NCBI RefSeq assembly: GCF_037975245.1
Contig: NC_092572.1
Span: 26,640,989-26,704,988, forward strand
DNA length: 64,000 nucleotides
From: Apostichopus japonicus
Lineage: Eukaryota; Echinodermata; Holothuroidea; Aspidochirotida; Stichopodidae
Reading direction: 5' to 3'
Numbering within the stretch: the stretch's first letter is position 1; every line of letters begins with the position of its first letter. Shown here piece after piece: positions 1-10,842 of this stretch. The position numbers were made by a program, and so were the translations under genes. Under the pieces are notes generated by a model. It was not told the DNA's origin. It ran no database searches and was given only the letters and a program-made list of their open reading frames with translations.

Positions 1-200
1 GTAAGATAACTTGCACGGAATAACAGGAGGACCTCTACATGCAAGCCGAAACAGTTAGGGTCCAGTCGGGGCTGTGGTGGGGTCCAGGAGTGAAGGCCCG
101 GATAAAGGTAAACTTAACATATTTTCAGGCATTGATCTCTAGTGATCTCTCCATAAAACAATATGTATTTTTGTATTAATGAAGATATCCATTCAGTAGG

Positions 201-545
201 ACTTCATCCAAGCTTTTGCGCATGAAGTTGTTGCGTTCATTAGGTATTATGACAATGACCTAATTAATCTGACCTTTAACCTCCATGCAAAAATCAATAG
301 GGCTCTTGCACGTATTGCTTACTAAGTTCGATCCACATGCTATGTATGAAGTCTATCAGCTTTACTTTTGAAGTAATTGGCTTTACCAGGAGTTTAGACA
401 TTGACATCAAATGACCTTTGACCTCCACGACAAACAATTAGCATCATATAATGACTAAGGTGAATCCACATGCCACATAAGAAGTCTATCCAACTTTCAG
501 TTTTGAAGTTATCAAGTTTCACGAGAAATTTAATACTACTTCACT
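201..545. repeat. Two tandem ~142-bp monomers with TGACCTTTGACCTCC core
   Basis: Two diverged copies of a ~142-bp monomer lie head to tail: the TGACCTTT core recurs at 270 and 412. Each copy also has a 'tccacatgc..a..tgaagtctat' block and a 'ttttgaagt' block. A related diverged sequence occurs near 27420-27710 (shared 'accaaaatcaataggg' block), so this looks like a dispersed family. The second copy carries a perfect direct repeat of TGACCT with one-base spacing (412-424), which reads as a DR1 nuclear-receptor site on the minus strand. Confidence 0.6.
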
Positions 546-893
546 TTTGAAAGAACTCATTCCCAACATTGGCAAGCACTAAGAAATTCTGATATTTTAT
601 TATTTAGGAGGTATTTTAGGATGACTTTAGGTACAAAATTAATATTTTTATATTATAAAATCATAAGAAACACTGTTTATCAGTTCAGGATGTATTTCCA
701 TGCTACTGCTGAGTTTTGAGAAATGACACTTCTGAGGTTCATCAATTAAAAGTGACTGAAGTATAAAGTCTAGTAAACAGGTCATTAGGGCAGTTCCCCA
801 GATACAACACATAACTCAATAGGAAAACAAATAACTATCATAGCCTCGAATAGCATGCCTACACTGCAGTACAATTCTTTTCTAAGTACAAAT

Positions 894-1187
894 CAGGGAT
901 GCGCTCAAAAATATTTGAGTGCCGGGCGGATTTGTGCGTTAATGTGATCCACGTCCTGGGGGAGGGGTCTAAGGGGTGGGGTGTCCCCCTCTCCTTTGGC
1001 AATTTTTTTCTTTTTCCTGTTCTGGAGCTAACTTCTGCGAAAAGTATTCTCCCATATTACGGTAACGGTAAATATTGTTAAATTAATCATCAAAAATAGT
1101 GCCGGGTGGAAATGTTTTAAATTACTGTTTGTGCTGGGCGGCATTCAGAACTGCCGGGCTCAGCTGCCCGGCGTGAGCACATCCCTG
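894..1187. mobile_element. Putative small hAT-like MITE
   Basis: The left end starts CAGGGATGCGCTCA. The right end, read on the minus strand, starts CAGGGATGTGCTCA, and both run on into GCCGGGC. This gives an imperfect terminal inverted repeat around a 294-bp sequence with no coding capacity. CAGGGATG-type termini are typical of hAT elements. The flanks do not give a clean 8-bp target duplication (only weak similarity), so this is either an old copy or a misassigned pair of ends. Confidence 0.42.
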
Positions 1188-1998
1188 ACGAATATTTTTG
1201 AATGTCACCCAAGGATGATGATCTGTAGTTCACATGAAGTTAAAAGAACATTTCTTTGGTTGAGTTATTTAGACTTTATAAAACCAAGGATTAACACTAA
1301 ACCTACAGTCCTGCACTGAGCAGATAAGGTCGTCATCGATTCAGCCTTAAAGGAGTTTTCCAGAGATTAAGCATATTTTAATGGTGTATATCTTGAAAAA
1401 ATAAAATTAAAAAAACTAACAGCTACAGAATCAAGACTAGCACTGAAATTCTTTTTTTTCTTTCTTTTTCTTGAGACTATGATTATATTAAAACTATATT
1501 CATTTTGCCTAAGGTCATCTTTGACATTTCAGCTTGTACGATCACTTTTTAAGTTTCCCTCCCAGAAAATACGGTGAAAACTGTCCCTCTCTCATCGTTC
1601 TCCTGACAGGAGCAACGAATTCTTAGTTTGTCCGGGTAAATTCTAGTTGACGCATCTCTCTCACTAAATTATTACATTTTAAAAAACAACTAAAACTGTC
1701 TTTATTAAATAAGCACTTGTAAAGTTTCTAGTTTCTTTTCCTTTGTTTAGGTGTTTTTTGGTGGGGGGTGGGGGGGGGGGTTGTGTGTGTTTTTTGTTGG
1801 TGACCTGGCCTCGATAAGCTCTACTTCTGCAAGGTCTCCCCCACTTCACATCATTTGTTTACATATCAATTGTTTGATTCCTATGGAATGTATTTGTATT
1901 TTATATTCAATTGTTAGATGTTCACTTTGTTTATTGTTATTTTGTAAAGTGGGAATAAATAGTTTTCAATTTCAATTTCTCTCCGTTTTCTTACTCAC

Positions 1999-2254
1999 CG
2001 GCAGCGAATGTGTACGCAGGTATTCTCTTCATGCGTTGGGTGTCGCGATAAAACTCCAGGTAACCCTGACGGAGGGACTCTCTGTGGCGCATGTGAAGGT
2101 ACCTCTCCATCAACGCCAGACACACAAAGACCGTTATCTGAGAGTAGACGATGACGGCCAGACCGTATCGCAGCTGCTTCTCCGGCTTATCGTCGGGGTG
2201 GAGAAACTTCTCAAAGACGTAAGGGAACAGAATGATGATCAGTAGAAATAAAAA
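1999..2254 (-). CDS. TMEM192: TMEM192-like exon, second membrane-helix region
   Basis: The exon is 256 nt. On the minus strand the acceptor is a pyrimidine-rich tract ending ttttccag before 2254, and the donor is GTGAGT beginning at 1998. It enters in phase 0 and leaves in phase 1. It encodes about 85 residues: the rest of helix 1, a charged loop, helix 2, and a basic post-helix segment ending IPAYTFAAG. An overlapping plus-strand open frame (1751-2245) is a shadow of this exon. Confidence 0.75.
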
Positions 2255-5200
2255 CTGGAAAAGAAACAGAAACAAAAAGATAGAGAGACTAAATAAGTCA
2301 TCAATGCAGGGCTGGGTGTGGTTTTAAATTTAAGGTCATTAATACACTAGCTTTTTACATTCTATATCAGTATATAGTTGTCCACAGTTAGTTGGGACAA
2401 TTTTCCAATGCGACAGCCACTCTATACTGTCCTCTCATGTCATGCTTCAAAGCACTCGTACTGACAGTAGAAGCAGTTCCGATTCTGTTATGTGATTCTA
2501 ATGATAATACCACTCCATACTGTCCTATCATATCATGCTTCAAAGCACTCATACTGACAGTAGAAGCAGTTCCTAACCCTTTATGTGATTCTAATGCTAA
2601 TACCACTGTATACTGTCCTCTCATGTCTTGCTTCAGTGCACACGTACTGACAGTATAGTTCCTATCCTTTATGTGACAAAATAAATTCATACTACTCATA
2701 CTGTCAATACAACTGCTTCTAAGCATGAAATTATAAATTACAGTATGTAAATTGTCCCAAAATTGACATGGTAAGAGTTAGCATCACCTGTAGTGTGAGA
2801 GAACATTCTCGAGAAAATGTGGACCTTTGAGATTGAATGGGGGGGGGGGTGGGGTGGGGGGCTGAGTAGATATCCTAATTTTAATTTCTAATTAGTACAT
2901 TTACAGCAAGATTTGTACTCTTGCACTAAAGGAGACACAGACCCAACCATTAACATCAGTCTAGGTGTTAGAGATGATATAAATAACTTTATACTCCAAA
3001 TAATTTTATACTCCAATATTTTAATATTTTATGTACAAATACATACTTTGTAGACTTTATAATGTATATGAGGGCATTTATATATTTTTGTACGCTTTTT
3101 ATTTTATTTTGTAGGTACATTTTATATTTTTGTTTATCTTTATATTATGAGTACATTTTCATTTTTTTGTACATTTTATAGGAACGTTTTCATATCTATG
3201 TATATTATTTTACGTCTTATATGTTGTTTACAATTTTTAATGTTTTGAGCTCTTGTTATCAACCAATTTCCATTGTATTTTTATATGATTGGCTGAATAA
3301 ATATATCTATAAGTCTATAAAGCAGCTAAGAAAAATCTTCTTCCATTTGAAAGGTATCACAGAATTAACAATTTGAGTGGTACCATGCATATTTAATCTG
3401 GGTCAATGCTACGCTAATGGGCATTTGGGCCATATTTGGGGGCGTCTGGCGAGCCCTTTGCAGCAGAAAATTTGTCTGGCATGGGCCATTCAGTACTATG
3501 TGGCATTCATGCATTAAGTTGACATTGGTTTCAAGTGGTACCTCGTTCATTTGATCAGATGCATTTTTGGGCCCCCTTTAACCGGCCCCAGGGGCCACAT
3601 GCAGCAGAGCGACCACGGCAGACATCCACTTTTGGATATACTGGGTTTTTCCACAAATGTTCCAATACTCAGATATTGGTACCTCGTTCGTTTGATCAAA
3701 GTGCACTGGGCTGCCGGTCTATGTGGGTCTCAGCTCTGGAGGGGGACAGAATTCCACGCCGTTTCGTTTATCTGTACATTTGTCACCATGTCGAATTTAC
3801 AGTATCCTACGAGCAGTGTCAAAAATGAAGTTTAATAACATAAACAGTTCATTTTTACGTATATATTATATTTCAGGTGATAATTATTTGTCATAATTGG
3901 ATCTACATGTAAAGAAAATGACTGCAGTTTACAGAGTCTTTTTGCTAAGACTACAAGTTGTAGAAAATGATGACGTCAAACCAAAAAGTTTGGCACGGAG
4001 CCATGGCCACAGAAAACGTTTCTGTGCGTATGCATCACGTATTATTCATTGCCGAGTTGACTTTGTTGTGTACGTAATCATACGAACCATCCACAGAAAG
4101 CAATACTACTGTATATCAACGAGTACGACACTATCATTACTATACCTTTCGATATTCGGTAAAACTACTTGATGTAAACTCTTACTAATATTTCTTACAA
4201 ATTCTTGAAGTATTTCGCTTGAATGTTAGGCGTAGGTTAAGAAAAGAAGTGGCTCTGCGGACGGAAGTAGTTTTGCTTAAATCACGATATCTTGGCCTTT
4301 CGGGGTCTGGAATTTAGGCACAAGTTGTTCGCAATACCGTGTGAGATTCACGAAAGTAGCCTAGCCGTAGCGTTACGTAGTAAGACATAACGTTAACCTT
4401 ACATTGCAATGTGACCTAGGCTAAGCTAGATCATAGATGGCAACCAGTTCGTCACCGAAAACGTTTTGGGCGGCACTGAGACAATTGCTCTGACCAGAAT
4501 CTTGTCAGAGAAATTTCGTGGTATTTCTTTGTTTGTCATCCCATTTTAGAACATTGGGTTATGAATGAACATAAATGGACCACTGTCACAAAAAAAAAAA
4601 AAAAAAAAACGTAGAATGTGGAAGTTGTTTAGGAGGACTAAATCTGAATCTCTTTTGGCCAAGTTTAAAATTCATCAGCTGAAGGTAGAATGCTTAGTCT
4701 CTGATGCAAAATTGAATTTGGAAAAAAGCATTGCCCTAAAAATTAAGGATAACCCAAAGGCCTTCTTTTCTTATGTCAGGTCAAAGCAGAAAGTTAAAGA
4801 TGCAATTGTTTCTCTTAGAGCACCACAGGCTGATAATATAGTTACTGATAGTCAGGATCTTGCAGATCTTTTGAACAACTATTTTGTGTCGGTTTTCACA
4901 AGGGAAGATACGAGTAGTATTCCAGATTTTCAGGGGGGCAGTGATAGGCCTAAACTGGATACGGTCTTATTTTCGGTTGAGGTTGTCTTAAAGGAGCTGC
5001 TTCGTCTAAATGTTTCTAAAGCTTCTGGACCGGATGCAATCCATCCGTATTTGTTGAAGACTTTTGCACACCATTTCTGCGTTCCACTCTCGTTGGTTTT
5101 TAGTAAATTTATGGATGAAAGTTATGTTCCTAGGGACTGGAGATGTGCTAATATTACCCCAATTTTCAAGAAGGGTGATAAGTCTAAGCCCTGTAATTAT

Positions 5201-8200
5201 AGGCCCGTTAGTCTCACTAGTGTAGTTTGTAAGGTCATGGAGTCTATTGTTAAAAGGTCTATGGTCTGTCACTTCAGCAGTCAGTCTTTGATCAGAGAGT
5301 CTCAACATGGCTTTTGTCAAAAAAGGTCTTGTCTCACTAATATCCTTGAGTTTATGGAAGATGTAACAAGTTCACTTAATAGGCAGAGGTCTGTAGATGT
5401 TGTGTTCCTGGATTTCCAGAGGGCCTTTGTTAAAGTTCCCCACCAGCGTCTTTTACTTAGGCTGAAGAGCATGGGTATAATAGGGAATTTCCTGTCTTGG
5501 ATCGGGAATTGGCTTGGTAATAGGGAACAGAGGGTGGTAATTTAAGGCTGTGCTTCTTCTTGGCAGAACGTTACTAGTGGGGTTCCACAAGGGTCTGTAT
5601 TGGGTCCCTTGTTTTTTGTTGCCTATATAAATGACATCGACGGAGATATTTTGTGTAAATCTAAGAAGTTTGCTGATGACACCAAATTGTATTCTGAGGT
5701 CTCTTCCAAAAGCGATTCTGAGAAATTTCAAGCGGATTTGGATAAGATTTTTTCCTGGTCTCAGGGGTGGCAAATGCTTTTTAATATTGATAAATGTAAG
5801 GTAATGCACATTGGTAGTAGTAACCAAAAGTTTACATACAATCTTAATGGTGTGGAGTTACAGGAGGTCTCTGTTGAAAGAGACCTAGGTATCTACATTG
5901 ACTCATCTCTGCAACCTTCTAAACATTGTCTTGAAGCTGCTAAAAGTGGTAATAGGGTTTTAGGTATGGTCAAGAGGAACTTCAGTTTTCTGAAAGAGGA
6001 CATCGTAGTTAGGCTTTATAAGCAGTTGGTTAGGCCTCATCTGGAGTATGTTGTGCAAGCTTGGAACCCTTACTTTGCTAAGGATAAGGAGGTACTTGAA
6101 AAAGTCCGGAGGAGGGCTACTAGGATGATTAGTTCCTTAAAGGGGGTTCCTTATTAAAGGCGGTTACAACTGTTGAATCTCACCACACTGGAGCTTAGGC
6201 GGTTACGTGGGGACTTGATCCAGGTTTTCAAGATTGTGTATGGTTTCGACAATTTATCCTTTACCGACTTTTTCTTGTTTGCTAACAGTAGTTGTACTAG
6301 AGGTCATTGTCTTAAACTCCAAAAGTCGCATAGTAGGATTAATATTCGGCATAACTTTTTTTCTAATAGGGTTGTGAATGAGTGGAATGGTTTGCCTGAG
6401 AAAGTTGTACTTGCAAGTAGTGTGAATGGGTTTAAGAATGCTTTGGACAAGCACTTTAAGCACTGTAATCGGGTCTGAGTGTCTGTGTCTTCAGTTTTTT
6501 TTTCTCTCTCTATAGGGTCCTTGATGGGGACTTAATTGTCCCTCCTGATCCTTTTTTTCTACTAAACTAAACTAAACTAAATTATGCTAGGCACCCTGGT
6601 AACTAATTCTAATCTTAGTCACTCATACTTCATAAGCCTACTCAGCATGTTACTTGTACCTGTTACTGCCTAGGCAATGTACAGTAAGTTCCAACTCTAA
6701 AATTAAAAGTAATATAATAAGCTCGGCCTCAGTTAGGCCTAACCTAGCTAAGACTGGTTTGTGGTGCATCGTGTACACCTAGCAAAATAGCCTAACGTTA
6801 AGTAGCGTATAAATTGTATAAATTGTATAAACTTTATTTTTTTAGTTGCATGATTTAAATCTTTATTACGGCAGTGGTAAACGTAATGTAGACTAGGCCT
6901 AAAAGTAAAAATATGTTAGGCCTAACAAAATTGAGGTGGCACTGAAGAAATCATGGGACATTTAAAGTCAGGAAGGGACTTTCTCTAATACTTTCCCAGA
7001 TTATTTTCATCATCTTGGATTTGGTTTCCAAAAATTGAAGAAGAACATACAATGTACATGTTTACAAGTGAAAAATAAAAGTTATTTCCGCACCAGATGT
7101 TCGTTAGCGGAAAGTGATCAGTGGAAAGTATGGGATGCCGAGAGTAACAGAAACTGCCTAAGCGTAGATTCTAATCATAGTAAAAATACTACTAAAGACT
7201 TCAATTGAAGGGTAATAGCATATGAAATCAGTCTCACAAGTAAACTTCTGGCAGGAGCTTTACTTCCCAAACATAATGACGCATTACAGGATTAGCCCCA
7301 TGAGTAATGGATGTTGCATTTTTTGAAAGTTACACCAATGAATTATTCATGAGCAGCAAAACAATTTCCCTCTCTGGGATAAGAAATTTGTGAAAATAAA
7401 GGTAGCCACCTACAACATTTTCCAAATTCTGTCCTGTTTACATTGGTTAATTGAGATTTTGCCATCACCCCAGGTTAGAGGCTCACCAGAATATAGCCCA
7501 GACTAGGCCTTAAACAGCCACTGGTCCAATTTTGTATGTAGTATGTGATGCTGGTTCAATTTTACCTACTGTGTGTACTGTATCACACAGTACTCTGCAC
7601 CTGTACAATGCAGAATATAACCCACACTAGGCCTTAAACAGCCACTGGTCCAATTTTTATTTGGTATGTAATATTGGTTCGTTATTACCTACTTTGTATA
7701 CTGTTTCAAACAGTACTCTGCACCTAAACACTGTGTAGACACAATGCAATTTGCACATTGTATACATTTGGATGGGTTTTATGGGAGGGCATCTTTCGTA
7801 CGCAGTTGCCATAATTGACGTAAAGCATCATAGCAGCACCGTAGTGGAACTCATATGATCATACGAACGAGTGGGAGGACATAGTCTTCTGGTTATAGAT
7901 TTCCTTCGTCTATTACAATAGTTTGCTTCTTTTTCTGTAGTTGCGTAGGGTTTTGCAACTGCCGAATCTAACACATTGAATCTTCTAATAAGATCTTAGA
8001 ATGATGATGGCATGGCATTGGTTTCAATTTCAATATTGTTATTAAACTTTCTTTATTGAAAATATGAAAGAAAAGCAAAAGAGTAAAATCGAAAGGTTTC
8101 TGATCCTGATTGCTCTATAACATCACAGATTTACAATATGACAGTTCCCAAAACTTTCAAACCAGCATATCTCCCAAATGGGAGGAGACTAATTATTTTC

Positions 8201-8675
8201 TCTCTTTTTCTCCTGTATTCCCTGCTCTCCAAAGGACTTCTTTTCCACAAGTTTGCTGGTTCAAATTGATTAGGCTCTAATGTTAATATTGTTATGCTTG
8301 ATTGACTAATTGAAATAAAATAAAGGCTCTGGTATTTTCTGCAAGTAGACACTAAGTACTAAAACAAATTATCTTGCCACATCAACTACTCATCTTTTCA
8401 TTCGTGCACCAATATGCATCATTTGATTCATTTAGAATATTATTTTAATAATCATAACCCTGTATGAATTATTTCCTGCTGTAAATCATAAATGTGTTTA
8501 TATTTTTATATTCATCACTTACAATTAGTATCATCTGTAAGACAGCCACAAATACGGTTCTAATTGGCTTAGAGTTTGATTCCCCACTGCTGACAAGATG
8601 GACATCAGATACAAGAAGCACTTCTTCGTCATCGTGTGTTTCACCAGGGTTCACTTCCTGGTCAAAAAAGTATGC
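1999..8675 (-). CDS. TMEM192: TMEM192-like lysosomal membrane protein, partial (two internal exons)
   Basis: The two exons join in frame (both phase 0 at the junction) and encode an acidic N-terminal region with DDEEVLLVSD. A first membrane segment follows, spanning the splice (AVLQMILI then FLFLLIIILFPYVF), then a loop with HPDDKPEKQ. A second membrane segment (LRYGLAVIVYSQITVFVCLAL) leads into ERYLHMRHRESLRQGYLEFY and YRDTQRMKR. The last stretch lines up with the conserved CYIQYHHS..R.RGY..IYRSTR.LKR region after the second helix of vertebrate TMEM192, a homodimeric late-endosome/lysosome membrane protein. The acidic start before helix 1 also agrees. The first exon with the start codon was not resolved. 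The third and fourth helices and the C-terminus lie beyond the left edge. Assignment rests on remembered family features, not a search. Confidence 0.62.
2410..2690. repeat. 93-bp tandem repeat, three copies
   Basis: The block starting at the ACTGTCCTNTCATRTC core recurs at 2426, 2519 and 2612, a 93-bp period. The sub-blocks GCTTCAAAGCACTC and TACTGACAGTAGAAGCAGTTCC are shared. The third copy is shortened. It lies just upstream of the TMEM192-like exon, in the intron. Open frames on both strands here are repeat artefacts. Confidence 0.85.
2691..4589. other. TMEM192-like intron, AT-rich, no gene seen
   Basis: The stretch holds a G-run (2838-2859) and very AT-rich DNA at 2985-3300. A 27-bp near-identical sequence GGTACCTCGTTC.TTTGATCA appears twice, at 3536 and 3680. 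No exon was recognised. Open frames of 90-100 codons around 3535-4172 have no recognisable motif or splice context. Confidence 0.5.
4590..6583 (+). mobile_element. 5'-truncated CR1/L2-group non-LTR retrotransposon
   Basis: The element runs from a 20-A tract (4590-4609) through a reverse-transcriptase reading frame to a short 3' UTR ending in tandem ACTAA repeats (6561-6583). Short tandem repeats at the 3' end, rather than poly-A, are typical of CR1/L2-type elements. The endonuclease domain and any ORF1 are missing, as expected for a copy truncated at its 5' end during target-primed reverse transcription. No convincing target-site duplication was found. It sits in the TMEM192-like intron, antisense to that gene. 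Confidence 0.85.
4610..6478 (+). pseudogene. Reverse transcriptase of CR1-like element, two in-frame stops
   Basis: One frame of about 620 codons is broken only by TAA at 5543-5545 and TAA at 6155-6157; there is no frameshift. In order it shows: the linker region before the RT; the RT fingers (ANITPIFKKGDKSKPCNYRP, VSLTSVVCKVMES); SQHGFCQKRSCLTNILEF; a VFLDFQRAF motif with one of the catalytic aspartates; GVPQGSVLGPLFF; the catalytic FADD at 5669-5680, followed by TKLYSE; then FNIDKCKVMHIG and ERDLGIYID. After these comes the C-terminal thumb-like region HLEYVVQAWNPY and LRRLRGDLIQVFKI, ending at TGA 6476-6478. These motifs fit the CR1/Rex1/L2 (Jockey) group. The product is presumed non-functional because both stops precede the end and the endonuclease is missing. 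An ATG at 4565 lies in flanking DNA and is not the native start. Confidence 0.9.
7487..7734. repeat. 124-bp tandem duplication
   Basis: The block starting CAGAATATAGCCCAGACTAG at 7487 is repeated from 7611 with the same internal blocks (GGCCTTAAACAGCCACTGG, GTACTCTGCACCT). Copies are about 85% alike by eye. The ACAGTACTCTG words belong to the CAGTA motif that is expanded in the right half of the window. Confidence 0.85.
8030..8220. repeat. Interspersed repeat, related to 16480-16600
   Basis: Both places carry in the same order: a CAGATTTACAATATGACAG-like block, CCCA.A, ACTTTCAAAC, ATATCTCC and a TGGGAG.AGA-like block. The family is not recognised. Similarity is patchy, which suggests old copies of a dispersed element. 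Confidence 0.45.
8523..8675 (-). CDS. TMEM192: TMEM192-like exon, N-terminal acidic region and start of helix 1
   Basis: The exon is 153 nt (51 codons), with an acceptor ctacacag before 8675 and a GTAAGT donor starting at 8522. It is phase 0 at both ends. It encodes AYFFDQEVNPGETHDDEEVL and continues to PIRTVFVAVLQMILI, where helix 1 begins. A GTG at 8654-8652 is internal and not a start. The preceding exon must end in phase 0. An ATG near 9288 on the minus strand is followed by a possible donor, but in the wrong phase, so the first exon stays unassigned. Confidence 0.65.
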
Positions 8676-9579
8676 CTGTGTAGAAGGAGGAAAGGTCTTG
8701 GTTCCAACACACTATTCAACAAATGAAATTACAGACTTCTACAAGTCCAAAACATATTTTATAGCTTAGTTTGAGGTTACATCTAGTAATTAGAAGGCTC
8801 AAACCCTGAAGCGCACTGTGTGAATGTGATACAGGGATAATAAAGCCCAGTTTATCTTGTGAATGCTTTCAAAACCATGCTTACATAAAACTCTTCATAT
8901 AAGTGGGCACAAGTAGATATATTCCTAGCTGTTATTATAAGCATATGTTTTGAATGTAAGGCTAGACACAGTGCCTTCATTAAATTGTGATCTAGTTTCT
9001 AACGTCTAGAATAACTTGTCCAAGTTCGAACTTGACTAGAGTCTACAAAAAATAGTGTAGGCATGGATTGCGCGAAATAAATCGTGCATTCGGCATACTA
9101 TATCTTTCACAGTAGGTTAGTGTTAGCTTGTATTGGAATATAATAATTAAGTTGTAACTTAGAAAATACAGATCATAAAAAGGCCTCGTTCACTTCATAA
9201 AGAGTGTTTGTAAAAGTGTATTGAGAATTCAAGCAAACCCCTTGTCTTTCACCGTCTGTACCGAGGCTAACCATCTCTGAAACACATTCGGTAGACTAAC
9301 GTTAGTTGTTTTCCCAACTGCTGAGCTGAGACTGGGGCGCGTGACGTCTCAATTGCGTCATCGAAATGTTGAACTTGGTGCGAAATTAGTGTTACTAAAG
9401 AATCCCGAGCAAAATGGCTTCTAGAACTACACGTAATGTATTAAAAAACGTAAATTGATTGGTATATAAGGAGTAAATACGATCTTTGTTGGATCAAAGT
9501 AAACCAACACTGAGTCTTCCAATAACGGGTTAAAAAATGTGAGGTATATATACATATTATCCTTCCCCTTTTCCCATCA
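8676..9579. other. Probable 5' region of the TMEM192-like gene
   Basis: No exon could be fixed. The stretch 9290-9420 is richer in G+C and CpG than its surroundings and contains TGACGTC (9342-9348), a CRE-like site, and AAAATGGCTTC, a partial YY1-like match. It is the likeliest promoter region for the minus-strand gene. The rest is AT-rich without visible features. Confidence 0.35.
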
Positions 9580-9651
9580 AGCAGAGTGGCGCAGTGGAAG
9601 CGTGCTGGGCCCATAACCCAGAGGTCCGAGGATCGAAACCTCGCTCTGCTA
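9580..9651 (+). tRNA. Initiator methionine tRNA (anticodon CAT)
   Basis: The 72-nt gene folds as a complete cloverleaf without an intron. The anticodon CAT is at 9612-9614. Initiator hallmarks are present: an A1-T72 end pair (A at 9580, T at 9650 before the final A), three G-C pairs in the anticodon stem (TGGG/CCCA), cytosine rather than thymine before the anticodon (loop CCCATAA), and ATCG instead of TTCG in the T loop (stem CGAGG/CCTCG). The A box (TGGCGCAGTGG) and B box (GGATCGAAACC) serve as the internal Pol III promoter. As in most eukaryotic tRNA genes the 3' CCA is not encoded. It delivers methionine to the start codon. Confidence 0.97.
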
Positions 9652-9659
9652 AGTGGAAA

Positions 9660-9666
9660 TTTTTTT
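9660..9666 (+). terminator. Pol III terminator of the initiator tRNA gene
   Basis: A run of seven T residues begins 9 nt after the tRNA 3' end, the usual place for an RNA polymerase III stop signal. Confidence 0.9.
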
Positions 9667-10443
9667 CCTTTTCCATTTTTACCCCTGATTTTCTTCTCCT
9701 GTTGAAATGATGGCGATCAATTCCTTTATCATTCATTTTGCTTTCAAAAGACTTCTTCAGGTATATTTATGGGTGTTAATTGACCAACAGATAACGAAAA
9801 CAAAACAAATAGGATATTGGATTATTTTTTCCCTTTGGTATTTGGTTGACTATATCAAGATGTTCATCTGAGTGAAAGAAATACTTATATAATTTTAAGG
9901 TTAATGTAAGGGGTCATATATTTAATTCCTCTATACATAAATGTTATTGTCATTGAACTAATTTTATGATGTTCCAGTAAATTTATCAATATCATTATCA
10001 TGAGTTATAAGTTGTCTTCTCAGCATGGGCGGTTGCAGAATTTAAAAAAAAAAAAAAACAGAATGCAAAATGCATTGAGGTTTCGATGACTTCAGTGCAC
10101 TAGACTTCTGGTTGTTAGAATAACCAGAACTTGATGTTACAATAGAACCACCAGTTTGATACAATAACAATATGGCATGATAAACACGGGTCAGTCTACT
10201 GTACGTGGCTATATTCACCAAAAATAATAGGGGCCCTGTCCTCAATGTTATGAATCCACACACCAAGTATTAGAAGTATCCACGATTTCCATCGTTAGAT
10301 ATCATGTAATAGGTTTTTTAGAGTTTGACCTCTGTGACTTCAAAGGAGATTTGACCTCACAAGCAACAGGATTCTTGTACTCAATGTGGTAAATCCATAA
10401 TGCCGTCCCCAACCACCCGGCCTCGCGTGGCCTCTGGATTATG
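9667..10443. other. Gene-free stretch
   Basis: Only a poly-A tract in 10044-10059 and ordinary AT-rich DNA are seen. Confidence 0.5.
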
Positions 10444-10842
10444 CACCCAGACAGTGGCGGAGCGTCCATACAGTCAGAGGGGGTGGATGCCCCCTGACGC
10501 ACTCAAATGGACTGCTGGCGCCCTTTTCAGCTTTTTACCACTTTTTACTTATTCGCGATTATTAACTTTTTATTGCGCTCTCAAATACCTATTGAAATTT
10601 GTCACATTTTGTTGGTGTAATTTTCTGACAAAATGGCGATGACAGCTATTTATTCTTCGTTTATCTGCAAATTAGCAAGGCCCGGAAAGGGTCATTTCCG
10701 GCGATCTAGTGGGTATCTTTACTCAAAAATTTCTGTACGCTCCGCGCCAACCTGTGGTGGCGCTCCGCTTAGATAGTGTCGAAAGCATACCATACTCGCC
10801 CCCCCCTGACCAATACCCCCTAGCTCCGCCACTGCACCCAGA
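10444..10842. mobile_element. hAT-like MITE (10452-10834) with perfect 8-bp target duplication
   Basis: The element runs from CAGTGGCGGAGC at 10452 to GCTCCGCCACTG at 10834, giving a 12-bp perfect terminal inverted repeat. G-rich subterminal blocks lie inside both ends. It is flanked by the direct repeat CACCCAGA at 10444-10451 and 10835-10842. An 8-bp duplication with CAGTGGCGG termini fits the hAT superfamily. The 383-bp body has no transposase, so it is a non-autonomous element. Confidence 0.88.

Larger units (their letters stand above)
1..1998. other. TMEM192-like gene, intron or downstream part (no exon seen)
   Basis: No coding exon was recognised here on either strand. If the minus-strand TMEM192-like gene is intact, its later exons lie to the left of the window and this stretch is intron. 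It holds the two-copy repeat at 201-545, a small hAT-like element at 894-1187, and a G-run/GT-rich patch at 1761-1795. The rest shows nothing distinctive. Confidence 0.5.
6584..8522. other. TMEM192-like intron between the retroelement and the upstream exon
   Basis: The stretch is rich in TAGGCCTA-type words (for example 6733-6745, 6890-6900 and 6917-6927). It contains the 124-bp tandem duplication at 7487-7734 and an interspersed repeat around 8030-8220. No exon was recognised. Confidence 0.5.

Noticed and set aside
1751-2245. 164-codon plus-strand open frame
   Set aside because: It overlaps the TMEM192-like exon antisense and begins in a G-run; the minus-strand exon explains its openness.
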